Assembly (NCBI GenBank): GCA_011799875.1
Contig: CM022302.1
Span: 523,790,228 to 523,854,227 of the forward strand
Direction: 5' to 3'
DNA length: 64,000 nucleotides
Source of the DNA: Thinopyrum elongatum
Lineage: Eukaryota > Streptophyta > Magnoliopsida > Poales > Poaceae
The notes under the pieces are model-generated. The model searched no databases. It was given only the letters and a program-made list of their open reading frames with translations, and had not been told where the DNA came from. Both the position numbers and the translations under genes were made by a program. Of this stretch, positions 1 to 12,832 are shown one piece after another (the stretch's first letter is position 1; every line of letters starts with the position of its first letter).

Positions 1-1006
1 CCGGCAGGTGAAGCCGTTGGCGGATACGCAGCAGGCTGCCACGAGCAGTAGGGATCGCTTTGGCGACCTGCTCGACGACCTCCTCTGGCATGTGCTGTCC
101 TTTCTGTGGGCGGGTGATGCCCTGCAGACCTGCGTGCTCGACACAGATGGCGCGACCATTGGAGGTGCACCACCAGTCCACCAACCTGCTCCTCGTCTTT
201 GACCACTTGAGTTTCTCGAGCTTGGAGCGTTTCAAACATCAGGATGTTCAAGATCAACACATGTCTTCATGTTAACGAGGAGTGCAAAAACACAAACAGC
301 AGGATGTTGATCGAGTATGCTCTAAAGTGCCAAGTCAAGGAGCTCCTAGTCAGCGTTGATGTTGTTGTTGATGATTTTGACAATGACAACGACCCACTAA
401 AAATCGATGTGCCTCTCATCTCCCAGCACTTGAAGACCCTACACCTTAAATGGGTTAACCTGAAACGTTTCGCTCTGGATTTTCCGCACTGCCCAGCATT
501 AGAGGATCTAGAGATGCAGCATTGTGACATTGATGCTCGCAGGATATATTTCTTCCAAATCACTAAAACGGCTATGCATTACCGACATTTGTTCCTTCCC
601 CGCAGACTTCCGTGTTCGGATATTTGCCCCTGGTCTTATCTCACTGCACCTTTATGGTTTTAGGGGCTTGACCCCTTCACTTGAATACATGCCATTACTA
701 GAAACAGCTTATGTTTGGGTTGACTATGGGTGCAATGATTAGTGGGTGAGCTTCAGAAGTGTGGTTGTCATGCTTATCCCATTGACGAGGGCGTGCTTCT
801 CCATGGTTTATCCAATGTTGTGAATTTGGAGTTGCTAGCTGATAATAGTACTGTTTCCTGGGACAGTCATGAAATTGAAGGGGTACGTATGCATTTACTT
901 TCTTTTTCGCCCTTATTGTTATTTGTCACCCACTAATTCACTTTTAACATCTCTATCCACTGTTAGCCTGCGTACACTTATTCTCATTACCACGATTTTC
1001 TACTTT

Positions 1007-2976
1007 CACTAGTAGAAAACAGGGCTTTCGTCACAGCCGGATCGGAGCATCAGTCCCGGTTGCATTATGAACCGGGACTAATGTGAGCATTAGTCCCGGT
1101 TCGAGCGGCTAGGGCGCTGGGCAGGCATTAGTCCCGGTTCAAATGAGACCTTTAGTCCCGGTTTGAGCCACGAACCGGGACTATGCCCTTTAGTCCCGGT
1201 TCGTGGCTCAAACCGGGACTAAAGGGGTTTTGAAATTTGTTTTTTGTTTTTCCATTTGTTCTTTGTGTTTAGTTTCTGTTTTAAATTGCTTATATCTTTT
1301 AGGATATTTGATGTTTTTGAGTGATTCTTTTTGCATTAGATTCAAAATTTTGTCTAGTTTCTGTTTGCGCCATTAGTTTTCAAATTTGAATGATTTAAAT
1401 ATGAATTTGTTCAAATTTGCTTCAAGCCCTAGATTATGAATAATTTGAGTTTAAAAATAGTTTTTAATTTAATTCTTTTTGCTCCTAGTCACATGTTAGA
1501 TTGTTGTCACAGTAAGATTTATTTGGTTATTTTTAGAATAATTTATATTATGATTTTAATTAAAACAGTACTGTTTTGCTTATATAGTTGTTTTAGTCCT
1601 TTAATTGTTGTTTTCAATTATTTTTAGTTCTTTATGTAGATTTTATCATGTTGTAGTATGCTTCTGTTAGACAACAGTAGATAAATTTTTATAATTAATT
1701 AATATTAATTTTGCTAAAGTTTTGTATTAATAGTTGTTTAACCTTTAATAATAGTTGATAGAATTAGTTTTGCTATATTAAAAGTAATTCTTTTTGCCAC
1801 TTTAATAGAACATGACTCTGGCTTGGTTAACCTTACTTGTGACTCTGGCTGGGACGGTGCTAGCAGATGTAGTCGACGGTAGGATTGGATGGACATCATC
1901 CTAGACTAAAGAGGTTCAAACTCTACCCCCCCCCCCCTCCCCGGTGTATCGCCATTTCAGTTTTGTAAAAAAAAAGAAAATGATAAAAACTTCAAAAATT
2001 AAAAAACTTAAATTTGGGCATGTTTTGCAAAAAAGTGTTATGAAAAAGTAAAACGGTCATATCTTTTGCATACGATGTCGAAAAAAACCCGCATAATATA
2101 TCAAAAAAATCAGCACGAAAATCCGCATCCGATTTCGACGCCAAAGGCGGTTTTGCAAATTTTAGAATCCTCAAATTCTTAAAGGAAAAAAAGTTATGCT
2201 TAAATTTCAGTTTTTTAAATTTTGGTTATATCTGGTCAAACTGTGGTCAAACTATGGTCAAACTACTTATTCAAGAAATATTAGTGTTACTAAATAATTA
2301 TTTTAGTTTTTGAATTTTGGTCAAACTGTGGTCAAACTATGGTCAAATCTGGTCAAACTATGGTCAAATTGTGGTCAAACTACTTATTCAAGAAATATTA
2401 GTGTTATTAAATAATTATTGTTTTTTAGAATAATAGTTTCAAACTCAAACGGTGCTTAATGCTCAAGTTCAACTCCTAAGGGTTAATAGGATTGACAGCT
2501 TAGTATTGTCAGGAAAACAACAAGTGCAGACTTGGAAACTAGGGGAAATAGAACTCAAAAGTTAAGCGTGCTCAGGCTGGAGTAGTGAGAGGATGGGTGA
2601 CCGGTCGGGAAGTTAGACGATTTGGAATGAGTGCTGATTAGAGATTAAATTTTGAAGCAGTGAGGAGGGAGGGGTGATTAGAGATTAAATTGTCAAATAA
2701 TTCAAAGATTTGAAAATTAAAAAAAAATCAATTTTTTTTTCAAAAAAATTCCTTTAGTCCCGGTTGGTGTTACCAACCGGGACACCTTTAGTCCCGGTTG
2801 GTAACACCAACCGGGACTAAAGGTCCTCCAGCCCCGCTCCAGCCGGCGGCCACTTGGAGCCCCTTTAGTCCCGGTTCGCCGGTTAGAGGCTTTAGTCCCG
2901 ACCCTTTTGTCCCGGTTCCAGAACCGGGACTAAAGGCCCTCTGGAACCGGGACAAAAGCCCTGTTTTCTACTAGTG
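1007..2976. mobile_element. Non-autonomous CACTA (En/Spm) DNA transposon
   Basis: The element begins CACTAGTAGAAAACAGGGC and ends with the inverse, GCCCTGTTTTCTACTAGTG. It is flanked by the 3-bp target duplication TTT (1004-1006 and 2977-2979), as expected for CACTA elements. Both ends hold many direct and inverted copies of a tagtcccggtt motif, the subterminal repeats bound by transposase in this superfamily. The 2-kb interior is AT-rich with repeated 'ggtcaaact' tracts (2225-2390) and has no transposase ORF, so it must depend on an autonomous relative. It sits inside an intron of the F-box pseudogene. Confidence 0.92.
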
Positions 2977-2979
2977 TTT

Positions 2980-3292
2980 ACTCTTCACCAATGGGATTCA
3001 AATCAATGATTTAATAGCATGGTGGCTTGATTGGTGTAAACTGTGTTTCCAGGGCTTGGAGTCATAGTTTTCTCTCTGCTTACTTATGTCTGAAATCAGA
3101 GTATCTACCTAAACCTCCATCTTACTAATTTTTTTTCATCATCTCAATTCTCATAGCTCTTTTTTGTTCCTTTGCAATTTGCTAGTTTGAAATTAAAATA
3201 TCTAGCCAAAGTTCCTACTAGAAGATTTTTTTTCTTTGTAGAGTCTCAAAGTTCTATTTTGTACATTTGCTATTTGTCCAGTCTATCTACAG
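2980..3292 (+). other. Rest of F-box pseudogene intron
   Basis: AT-rich sequence between the CACTA element and exon 2, ending in a pyrimidine-rich tract and an AG acceptor (3291-3292). No other feature is seen. Confidence 0.6.
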
Positions 3293-3691
3293 ATGGGATT
3301 TAAAATGTTGTCCCATATTTGACAAACTGAAGACTCTGTTACTCAATGAGTGGTTTACGACTAGTGACCTAGTGTGCATTCTCCGACACTCTCCAATTCT
3401 TGAGATGCTCACTCTTCAGCTTAATAAAACAAAGGTATATTTTCGTGTTATTAAAGGAATTATCATGTATTTTTGTTGATCTTACAAAATGCTTTGTGTC
3501 ATAGAAACTCGTTAGAGCAACAGGAGCCCAAGAAAAGATAGAACAACCATTTCTGTGCTCGCACCTTAAGGTTGTCAACATTGAATGTAAAAAGGTTGAT
3601 GAGGGAATCCGCAAAATTTTGAAGACCTCGAGTGCATGTGGCATACTTCATGAGCAAATTAGCATCACGGAGCAATGTCCTTACTCATGCC

Positions 3692-4150
3692 GTAAGTAAC
3701 CTTGGTCATTCTTCATGCTTTTAAACCTATGTAACTGCCATCTTCCTGCTTCATGCCGTAATTAAACAACAATTATTGTCTATGGCACCCTTTTAAACCT
3801 ATTTATATTTAGTGCCCATTATTGAATTACCTGATGGTGGAGTTCAGATTTGACTCTTAGGTTTCACCAAAGCCAGGATCATTACCTGATGGTGGACCTA
3901 TTTATATTTAGTGCCCATTAAACAACAATCGCTCTTATGTTACTTACTGGTGATAATGAAATAGTTACAACACACTGCCGTTGTGCCTATAACAACAATC
4001 AATCAGGATCATTTAGGTTTGATTATGTGCTTTTTTACTGATTAACTACTAATGGAAATATTAGTCCTTCGTCTTGACATTCAGTTTTATCTTTCCTCTC
4101 ATTCCAGTTCGTACACTGAATTTACTGAAAATCTTCAAACCGAGGAGTGA
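3692..4150. other. AT-rich stretch between F-box pseudogene and CACTA remnant
   Basis: No convincing gene. A short phrase of about 30 bp ('cctatttatatttagtgcccatta') occurs twice, near 3797 and 3897, so the area contains a small local duplication. A possible acceptor at 4105-4107 could start a last F-box exon ending in a stop at 4191-4193, but this is weak. Confidence 0.4.
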
Positions 4151-4176
4151 TAGTGTAGTGCCTCATTATTTTTGTC

Positions 4177-4836
4177 ATGGACTCGTTACGTAAAGACATG
4201 GAGATGTGGGCGGACCTGAGAGAAATGCTCCAAAGGTAATTTCAATCATTATCACACTATATCGGCAACTTTCATTCATTTCCTGATATCAAGTAATTAA
4301 TAACTCATCTATTCATTTTCTTTGCCTGACAGGGTTTGGAAAGAGTTCACCAAGCAGGTTAGGGGTGAATGGAGAGAGGAGCTGCGATTTCAACAACTCA
4401 GTGTAAGTAGTACTAGCTAGGTCTGCGCATCTCTTTGATTCTAGTTTCAATACCACTATTATGCTTGATTATTATTTTAATTGAACTCTATTCTTGTAAA
4501 GTGCTCGAGGCATAACTTATGTGGATATTACGTTTGCGAGTTCATTCGCCAGACGTCCTCTGAGACGGGCAGATTTTTTGAAAAACTTGAAGTACGTAAA
4601 CAATATTCACAAATTTATTTTATTACCATCAATTGTGTTGAGTTTCATTCATATATATATATATATATATATATTGACCACCTTCTTTAAATTAGATCGA
4701 ACGGAAGCGGGACGAACTCCTACCAAAGGCTCCCATACGAGCAATTCAAGAGGAATTGGCGCGATTCTTCCTTGAAGAGATCATAGCTAAAACCGGAGAA
4801 TACCATCGAGAATTGGTAGTGAATGTTGGTAATTAG
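4177..4836 (+). pseudogene. C-terminal exons of a CACTA-borne Ulp1-like protease protein
   Basis: Four exon-like blocks with plausible splice sites can be joined in one frame: 4177-4235, 4333-4402, 4500-4591 and 4696-4836 (TAG stop). Key phrases are DSLRKDMEMWADLREML, VWKEFTKQVRGEWREEL, LCGYYVCEFIR and AIQEELARFFLEEI. The GYYVCEFI phrase around a cysteine is typical of the Ulp1/C48-type protease region in plant CACTA proteins, where it is thought to act as a SUMO-protease-like domain. The N-terminal part is missing, so this is a fragment of a mobile-element gene. Exon limits are inferred from consensus splice sites. Confidence 0.6.
4651..4674. repeat. (AT)n microsatellite
   Basis: About 12 perfect AT units, inside an intron of the CACTA-borne protein gene. 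Confidence 0.95.
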
Positions 4837-7505
4837 ATATTAGGGATCGTAAGAGATGTTACATTGCATATATGCATGAACGTGAACTATATGTAGTAGC
4901 GTCGAATAGACATACGAAAACTTGTTGTTCGACGAAGCACAGAGAAAGAGAGGTCATTTCTCTCTATATTCATGATGATTTTTGTAATGGTTCCTTCATT
5001 GCTATATGTAGTAGCTAGCGTTGAGTTGAATGGAAAATATAAAATAAAAACAAAAACCCTAAATGTAAAAGAATTGAATGGTAAACACAAAAAGAAAAGG
5101 GGGAAACACAATATAAACCCCTAAACCCTCCAAAACCCTAAACCCCTCATTTAAAAAAAACCCAGCGCTTGGCAGGTGCTGACACGTGGCTGCCTTTTAG
5201 TCCCGGTCGGTGTTACCAACCGGGACTAAAGGTCCTCCTGCCTGGGCGCCCCACAACGGCCACGTGGAGCTCCTTTAGTCCCGGTTCGTAACACAACCGG
5301 GACTAAAAGTGGGTGCCTTTAGTCCCGATTGCTTAGTCCCGGTTGCAGAACCGGGACTAAAGTCCCTTATGAACCGGGACTGATGCCCTGTTTTCTACTA
5401 GTGTTTGAGGAAGCCCATCATTGGAATACACAAGCCAAGTTCTATAATGAAAAATTCCCACTAGTAATATATGAAAGTGACAACATATGAGACTCTCTAT
5501 CATGAAGAACAAGGTACTACTTTGAAGCACAAGTGTGGAAAAAGGATAGTAACATTGTCCCTTCTCTCTTTTTCTCTCATTTTTTTATTTCCCTTTTTTA
5601 TTTTGGGCTATTTGGCCTCTCTTTTTTTTATTTTGGGCTCTTTGGCCTCTTTTTTTATTTAAAGTTCGGAGCCTCATCCCGACTTGTGGGGGAATCATAG
5701 TCTCCACCATCCTTTCGTCATATGGGACAATGCTCTAATAATGATGATCATCACACTTTTATTTACTTACAACTCAAGAATTACAACTCGATACTAGAAC
5801 AAAAAACATGACTCTATATGAATGCCTCATGATCATGAAAAGCAATATGACAATGATGGTGTGTGTCATAATAAACGGAATGATGGAAGTTGCATGGCAA
5901 TATATCTCGGAATGGCTATGGAAATGCCATAATAGGTAGGTATGGTGGCTGTTTTTAGAAAAGGTATAAGGTGGTTTAATGCACCGGCGAAAGTTGCGCG
6001 GTACTAGAGTGGCTAGCAAAGGTGGAAGGGTGAGAGTACGTATAATCCATGGACTCAACATTAGTCATAAAGAACTCACATACTTATTGCAAAAATGTAT
6101 TAGCCCTCAAAACAAAGTATTAATATGCATGCTCCTAGGGGGATAGATTGGTAGGAAAATACCATCGCTCGTCCCCGACCACCACTCATAAGGAAGACAA
6201 TCAATAATAAATCATGCTCCAACTTCATCGCATAACTAGAGACCATACGTGCATGCTTCGGGAATCACAAACCTTAACACAAGTATTCTTACTCAACCAC
6301 AATTACCAACTAGCATGACTCTAATACCACCATCTTTATATCTCAAAACAAATGCAAGGAATCAAACTTCTCATATATTCAATGATCTTCATGAAAGTTT
6401 TTATTATATCCCTCTTGAATACCCATCATATTAGGACTAAATTCATAACGTAAACCAATTGCCATACTATTTTCAAGACTCTCAAAATAATATAAGTGAA
6501 GCATGAGAGTTCATCTATTTCGTCAAAATAAAACCACCGCCGTGCTCTAAAAAGATATAAGTGAAGTGCTAGAGCAACTACCTAGCTCAAAATATATAAG
6601 TGAAGCACATAGAGTATTCTAATAAATTCATGATTAATGTGTGTCCCTCTCAAAATGTGTGTACAGCAAGGATGATTGTGGCAAACTAAAAATTAAATAA
6701 AGAAAAGACTCATATATCACAAGACGCTCCAAGCAAAACGCATATCATGTAGTGAATAAAAATATAGCCTCAAGTAATTTACCGATGGATTGAAGACAAA
6801 AGAGCAAGATTAGATGTTTGGTTCTCCTTGAATATTACCTTGGGTTGCCTTGTGAATCCCCAAGCTTAGGCTAATGCCACTCCTTATTCCATAGTCCATC
6901 GAAACTTAACCCAAAACTTGAAAACTTCACAACACAAAACTCAACAGAAAAACTCATAAGCTCCGTTAGTATAATAAAAGCAAATCACCACTTTAGATAC
7001 TGTTGTGAACTCATTCTAAATTTATATTGGTGTTATATCTACTGTATTCCAACTTCTCCATGGTTCACACCCCCTGACACTACCCATAGATTCATCAAAA
7101 TTAGCAAATAGCACATAGAAAACAGAATCTGTCAAAAACAGAACAGTCTGTAGCAATCTGGAAACTATCCATACTTCTGTAACTCCAAATATTCTGAAAA
7201 ATTAGGAAGACCCGGGAAATTTGTATATAAATCTTGTGTCAAAAATTCAGACCAAAATTATGTTCCTGTGAATTTTAAAAATTCTGAAACTGAGCGCAAA
7301 AGTTTCTGTTTTTCAGCAAGATTAAGTCAACTATCACCATAGACCATCCCAAAGGTCTTACTTGGCACAAACACTAATTAAAACATTAAAACACAATTAT
7401 TACAGAAGTAATATTGCATATACTCATAAAAACTGAAAATAAAAATATTGGGTTGTCTCCCAACAAGCGCTTTTTTTAAAGCCTTTTAGCTAGGCATTGA
7501 TAAGT

Positions 7506-8203
7506 TTAATGATGCTCGCATGAAAGATAATAATTGAAACACAAAGAGAGCATCATAAAACATGTGAGAAAAAAATTTAGTCTAACATGCTTCCTATGAA
7601 TAGACATTTTATAAGCAAACAAATTATCAAAACAAGCAAAAACTAGCATATGCAAGGAACAAAGAAACAATAGCAATCTCAACGCAACGAGAGGTAATTT
7701 AGTAACATGAAAATTTCTACAACCATATTTTCCTCTCTCATAATAATTACATGTAGGATCATAATCAAATTCAACAATATAACTATCACATAAAATATTC
7801 TCTTCATGATCCACATGCATGCAAAGTTGACACTCTTCCAAAATAATGGGATTATCATCAAATAAAGTCATGACCTCTCCAATCCCACTTTTATCAAAAA
7901 TTTCATGAGATTGAACACTCCCCAAATATGTGGGGTTATTTTTACCTCAAGTTGACGCTCTTGCAAACCCACTTTCAATATTATTGCAAATATTATTATC
8001 AATAGCATATTCATCTTGAGGCTTAAATAAATTTTCAAGATCATAAGAATCATTATCACCCCAATCATGATCATTGCAATAAGTAGTGGACATAGCAATA
8101 TTAGCATCCCCAAGCTTGGGGTTTTGCATAGTATTAGCAAAATTTACATTAATAGAATTTATAATAACATCATTCAATCATGCTTTAAATTCAAGGAGCT
8201 ATC
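7506..8203 (-). pseudogene. Broken retrotransposon ORF of unknown function, left part
   Basis: Minus-strand reading gives phrases such as NDHDWGDNDSYDLENLF, ESGFARAST, EECQLCMHVDHEENILCDS and NYYERGKYGC, broken by frameshifts and stops near 7930. The same ORF continues on the other side of the solo LTR (12425-12625). Proteins of this kind are common as hypothetical proteins in Triticeae gypsy elements and I know of no assigned function. The conserved cysteines and the later hydrophobic segment (LLLFLCSLHMLVFACF) are the visible features. Confidence 0.5.
8199..8203. repeat. Target-site duplication CTATC (left copy)
   Basis: CTATC precedes the solo LTR and recurs at 12420-12424 right after it. 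This fixes both ends of the insertion. Confidence 0.95.
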
Positions 8204-11200
8204 TGTGATGACCCCGGCTTAATCGTGCACTAACCATACACGCAAATGCACACGATCAAGCCTAAGGACTCACTTGAAGATATCACAACACAACTCTAAA
8301 ACATAAATAAATTCATACAAGCTTAATATTACAAGCCAGGGCCTCAAGGGTCGAATACATAGCTCGATGGCATACAAGTGTCAGCGGAAGCGTCAGATAT
8401 CTGGGTACAGATATATTACAGAACAGAGAGAGATAGGCCTTCACAGAGGCGGGGCAAAATAAAAGCTACGATCGAAGGCGTGGGCCTCCTGCCCTGGACC
8501 CTCCGAATCCTACTCCTGGTCGTCGGTCGGCTCCTTGTAGTAGTAGTAGTCTCCGGGCTGGTAGTAGTAGTGGTCGTTGATGGGGACAACTGGCTCCGGG
8601 GCTCCGTCGTCTGGTGGCATCAAATGGGATATGGGGGAAAAAGAAAGTAAAGCAAACGTGAGTACTCATCCAAAGTACTCAGCAAGCAAGGATCTACACT
8701 ACATATGCAACATTTTCAAAGGGGGCTGTATATGTGGACTGGGCTGCAGAAATGCCAGAATAGAGGGGGAAAGCCTAGTCCTATCGAAGACTAGCATCTT
8801 CAGCATCTTCAACGGTCTCGCAGCATTAGAAGAGAGCAGAATAACATAATGTAAATTATAGCAGTAATGTCATCAACCTCGGCCAGAGATTCTTCCTCGA
8901 CTCCCTGCGAGAAAGCAATCCCAGAGCCGTACTATCCAGTTCTCATCTCCAGTCATGTTCTAGTTGTACCGATCGGGATACAACTCAGAGTGTCCATTAC
9001 CGTAGGACAGGCTATCGATAGAAGTTTCTTCCCTACAGGGGTGCACCAACTTACCCACCACGCTCGCTTAACTCCGGCCGGACACACTTTTCTGGGTCAT
9101 GCCCGGCCTCGGCTAAGCAACACGCCGCAACCCGACCAAATACTTAACAGAGAGGTCAGCACGCCGGACTAACCTATACCCCCAGGGGTCTTGGGCCATC
9201 GCCCCGGGAACTCCTGCACGTTACGTGCACCGCCGGTGAGCAGACCTAGCAACCCCTTATACAAGCGCGGTTGCATTCCCATTCCAACCCATCGTGTGCT
9301 GCATTAGTTGCTGACGTCCATTAAGCTTCGGCTGAAGTGTATGACGCAGAACACCCATACTATGCCCACGTGATGGTTAGTGCTATCAGGCCAGAGGCCC
9401 CTCGGATCAAATATCCAAACCGTAGTGGATTAGGAGCGCGCGGTAACGAGCAGAGACTCATGATCGATGTGACCCCGTCGCCCCGTCTCGAGGACTTGCG
9501 GCAAGGGCTAAGAATGCCCGGCCACGCCTCGTAGTTATCTCGCGGGCACCTCTCAGGTCAACCCGACTCCACATCACTTCGCATTCATGCTCGCGCGGGT
9601 ACCCCTCAGGGCCGACCCGTCTTTAGTATCAAAGTTCAGTAATTAGTCATAGTATCCAAAGTCTCCGTGTGTCTGACACCAAGGGGGAACCCTGAGGAAT
9701 CAGCCTCGAAGGAGTCCCACCTGATGTTCTCGTCAAGGTGAACGAAGGAGCTATCACCCTCGAGGTCCACACTTGAACAGTTGCACGACGATGTCGTTAT
9801 CGGGGGTGGTGTAGGAGGAATCACCCTCGCTTACCATGACCAATCAACTAACCTACAAGGTTATCATCATAAGTGCTAACGAGGTATCACCCTCGGCACT
9901 CGATAGTAACCCAGTAGTGACGAGCATCTTAGGGGAAGTGACGTGCGGTGCCAGGTTCTAATCTTCAATCCCGTTGCTTGGGTCTTCTGAGAGTCCAGCG
10001 GGGCAGTCGGGACAAGTGGGTCTCTGATCAGGCTCTACCCATCCTATCTAAACAGTTTAGGATAACAGGCAGGTATCAACAGTAGGCTACAATTAAACAG
10101 GCTATGCAACAGATATAGGATGGTAACAACAGCAGTAACATCTAATGCAAGCATAAGAGGGAAGAGAATAGGTGATATAGGAATGCTCAAAATGGGGGTG
10201 CTTGCCTGTCTGCTCGACGGCAAGGGCAGGGTCGTCGGGGACGTAGTCGTACTCCGGAGCGGCGTCTGCCTCAGGAGCTACGGCAACGTCGGGGTCTACC
10301 GAAAGAGAAGAGGGGGAGGAAACAAGTAAATATAATGCAAACAGATGCAACACGGTGCGTGTGATGCTATGATGCAGTGCAGGTTGCCTAAGTATGATTC
10401 TAAGTCATTTTGGTTATTTTTAGAATTAACCGGGGATTATTAATCGGTGTGTGTGTACTATTCATCGGCCGGAATCGAGCTCGGAGTTACGAGTTCTCCT
10501 ACGTAGGAGGTTCCGACAAGGAAACAGACGACACGATCAGACTCGTCTCGTCGTTCTGAGCAACTTTCATGTTTTAACTTTTTCGATCTGAGCTACGGTT
10601 TAAAAGTTATTAATTTTCAAAGTTTATTTGAATTTCTGGAATTAATTTTATTTACAAAAAAATGAATTATGACGTCAGCGTGATGTAATGCTGACATCAG
10701 CAAGTCAACAGTCGGCTGACCAGTCAAACCTGACATGTGGGTCCCACATGTCAGCCTCTGTTTAGACTAACAGTGGATTAGTTTAATTAGCAAGGTTAAT
10801 TAGGGAGTGGGCCCCATCTGTCAGTGTCACTAATTATTTAATTAATTAAACTTAATTAGCAAAATGATTAATTAGATAGTTAAACGAGGCGGGCCCACAT
10901 GTCAGCGATAGGGCTGCGCCCAGTCAGCACGTTGACCATGGTCAACGGGTCAACTGGGCCCCCTGGGACCCACTGGCAGCGGCCCAGGGGTGGACCCCAT
11001 CGTGCCACGTCGGCGGCCGGCGCCGGGGATTCGCCGGCGACCGTTTTCGCGGCGGAAGATCGCCGAAGCGGCTCGGATTCGCGCATCAGCGAGCCATTCT
11101 GTGTGCGCTCGGGCTCGTTCGAACGTGCACAACTAGCCGCATCCATCTAGGTCGGAGGCGCTGCCGGAAACGGCCTGGAACGACGACGGCGAACGACGGG

Positions 11201-12419
11201 GCGGTCGCCGGAGTACGGGATCAGGGGATCTAGCGCTACGGAGCACGGGGAAGCTCGTGCTCAAGCTCGTTGAACTCCTGGAAGCACCAGGAGCACAACG
11301 GTGGTCCCTGGCGGCGATGGCAAGGGCCACAATGACGGCCCCGAGCTCATCGGCGGCGAGCAGAGCACGGCTCGGGGGCATCTATCTACGGCGCGCGCAA
11401 AGGCTAATGCAGGAGAGCAGAGAACGGGGAAGCTCACCGTGCGGCACACGGAGGCTCTCGAGTGAACGGGAGCGCAGAGGGAGGCCGGCGGTGACGGGAT
11501 TCGCCGGCGTTCAGGAAGAAGAGGGGCGGCTTGATCTGCTCGTCGTGGAGCTCCCCGGCGCCATCCAGAGGCACCAGAGGTTGAGGAAGACGACGACGGA
11601 GCTCCTCGGCACGTTCAGCGGGCACGGGGCCGCCGGTGGCTGCGGGGACGACGGAGTTGCGGCGGCGAACGCGCTCGGCAGCAGCGGATCTAGCGAAGGG
11701 AGAAAGCGGGCGGAGCGAGCGAGGAGAGGGAAGTGGATAGGGACGGAGAGGAGGCCGAGGGAGCTCCTCCTTATCCTCTCGTCTGGCCTGCGGCGTCGCG
11801 GTGTCGACGCCGGAGCGGTGAGCACGCGTGTGACCACGGGCGTGGCGACACGGCGGCGGAGAGAGAGGGAGGAGGGAGAAACAGGCCGCGGTGGGCTGGG
11901 CCTCCAGGTACTGTAGCACAGGCTTAAGTGCACAGTGGTAGCGCCGGCCTTTTCCATTTTATTTTTTCTGACTCTGCCCTTTTCTTTTATTCATTTCCGT
12001 TTTGAATTAGTTAGGACTCTTATGCATTTTTATAAAATGTAGGAGTTGGTCCAAATAATGCAATGCAATATTACCCTTCATCAAAAACTGGTTTGGACAG
12101 AATTGGATTTCATCTGAATTTAATATGATTTGAAATGGTTTTAAAAATGCTGTTTTGGTGCTGTTTCATCTTGTTTGAGTCATTTGTCTAACTCCAACTT
12201 TATTGCTGATGGTTTTTCAAATGTTCCTGGATTATTTGCCATTTAAGGAACATTTTCCCAACAGTGTTTGATCAACTTCATATTTCGCTTTTGAATTTGA
12301 GTTGATTTTCAGATTGGAGTTGATTTGCTTTGGATAACCACTATGTTTAGGCACTGTAAATGATATGACTTGACAATATTAGCAGCTGATCACAGTGGTA
12401 GTTACACAGGGGTGTTACA
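8204..12419 (-). mobile_element. Solo LTR of about 4.2 kb
   Basis: The sequence starts TGTGATGACC and ends GGTGTTACA, giving TG...CA ends, and is flanked by the 5-bp duplication CTATC. No polypurine tract, primer site or gag-pol is seen inside, so it is best read as one very long LTR left after recombination between two LTRs. On the minus strand it starts TGTAACACC. It contains GC-rich tracts (8440-8600, 10880-11930) that give long chance ORFs on both strands, and AT-rich parts near 12000-12400. Its host is the minus-strand gypsy element, whose broken ORF continues on both sides. Confidence 0.82.
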
Positions 12420-12424
12420 CTATC

Positions 12425-12625
12425 GTTAATCACTTCATAATTTTTTTCTTTTAACACTTCATCACAATTTTCAGATTCACGAATTTCAAGCAAAACTTCA
12501 TAAAGATAATCTAGTGCACTCAACTCACTAGCAATTGGTTCATCATAATTGGATCTTTTAGAAAGATTAGCAAGTGGATGAGGATCCATAAACTTTTTGC
12601 TTTCTGATTTGGAATAAATATGCAA
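12425..12625 (-). pseudogene. Broken retrotransposon ORF of unknown function, right part
   Basis: Minus-strand reading gives DPHPLANLSKRSNYDEP, ALDYLYEVLLEIRESENCDE and EKNYEVINDS, then runs into the solo LTR. It belongs with the ORF remains at 7506-8203. Upstream on the minus strand it is preceded by non-coding leader up to the primer-binding site at 12833-12850. Confidence 0.55.
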
Positions 12626-12832
12626 TTATGGCAAGCAAACAAACCAAGTAAGACATAAAGGCAAACGAAAAAGCGAACGGAAAAAATTGAAAAATAAAAA
12701 GGCAAATATGTTTGTGTTTTTCTGAAAATGTTTTAGAAGTGGGGGAGAGGAAAACAAGAGGCAAATAGCAAATAATGTAAATGCAAGAGATGAGAGTTTA
12801 TGATGGGTACTTGGTAGGCTTGATGTATATCC

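Larger units (their letters stand above)
1..3691 (+). pseudogene. F-box/LRR-FBD protein pseudogene, interrupted by a CACTA element
   Basis: F-box/FBD proteins are substrate receptors of SCF ubiquitin ligases. Exon 1 (about 1-882) encodes an F-box (RFGDLLDDLLWHVLSFL, then DALQTCVLDT), then leucine-rich-repeat-like sequence (LIEYALKCQ, VPLISQHLKTLHL, LDFPHCPALEDLEM). The reading frame changes near 150, near 545 (a 4-bp insertion compared with the paralogue at 56470) and near 735. A GTACGT donor lies at 883. Exon 2 (3293-3434) encodes RWDLKCCPIFDKLKTLLLNE. Exon 3 (3505-3691, GTAAGT donor) encodes the FBD-type segment FLCSHLKVVNIECKKVDEG. The intron between exons 1 and 2 holds the CACTA element at 1007-2976. 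The 5' end lies at or beyond the window edge and the 3' end is unclear. The frameshifts suggest it no longer makes a full protein; the family call is firm. Confidence 0.8.
4150..5403 (+). mobile_element. 5'-truncated CACTA transposon remnant
   Basis: The right terminus (about 5385-5403) reads GCCCTGTTTTCTACTAGTG, the same terminal inverted repeat as the element at 1007-2976, and is preceded by tagtcccggtt-type subterminal inverted repeats (5198-5370). Coding exons of a CACTA-associated protein lie at 4177-4836. No matching left terminus was found upstream, so the left side appears lost and the start given is approximate. The right end abuts truncated gypsy sequence at 5404. Confidence 0.75.

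Noticed and set aside
8378..9534. Several 65-101 codon plus-strand ORFs
   Set aside because: Inside the solo LTR; no domains, no splice context.
11257..11957. Overlapping long ORFs on both strands (219, 161 and 148 codons)
   Set aside because: All lie in the GC-rich part of the 4.2-kb solo LTR, overlap one another in several frames and show no domain.
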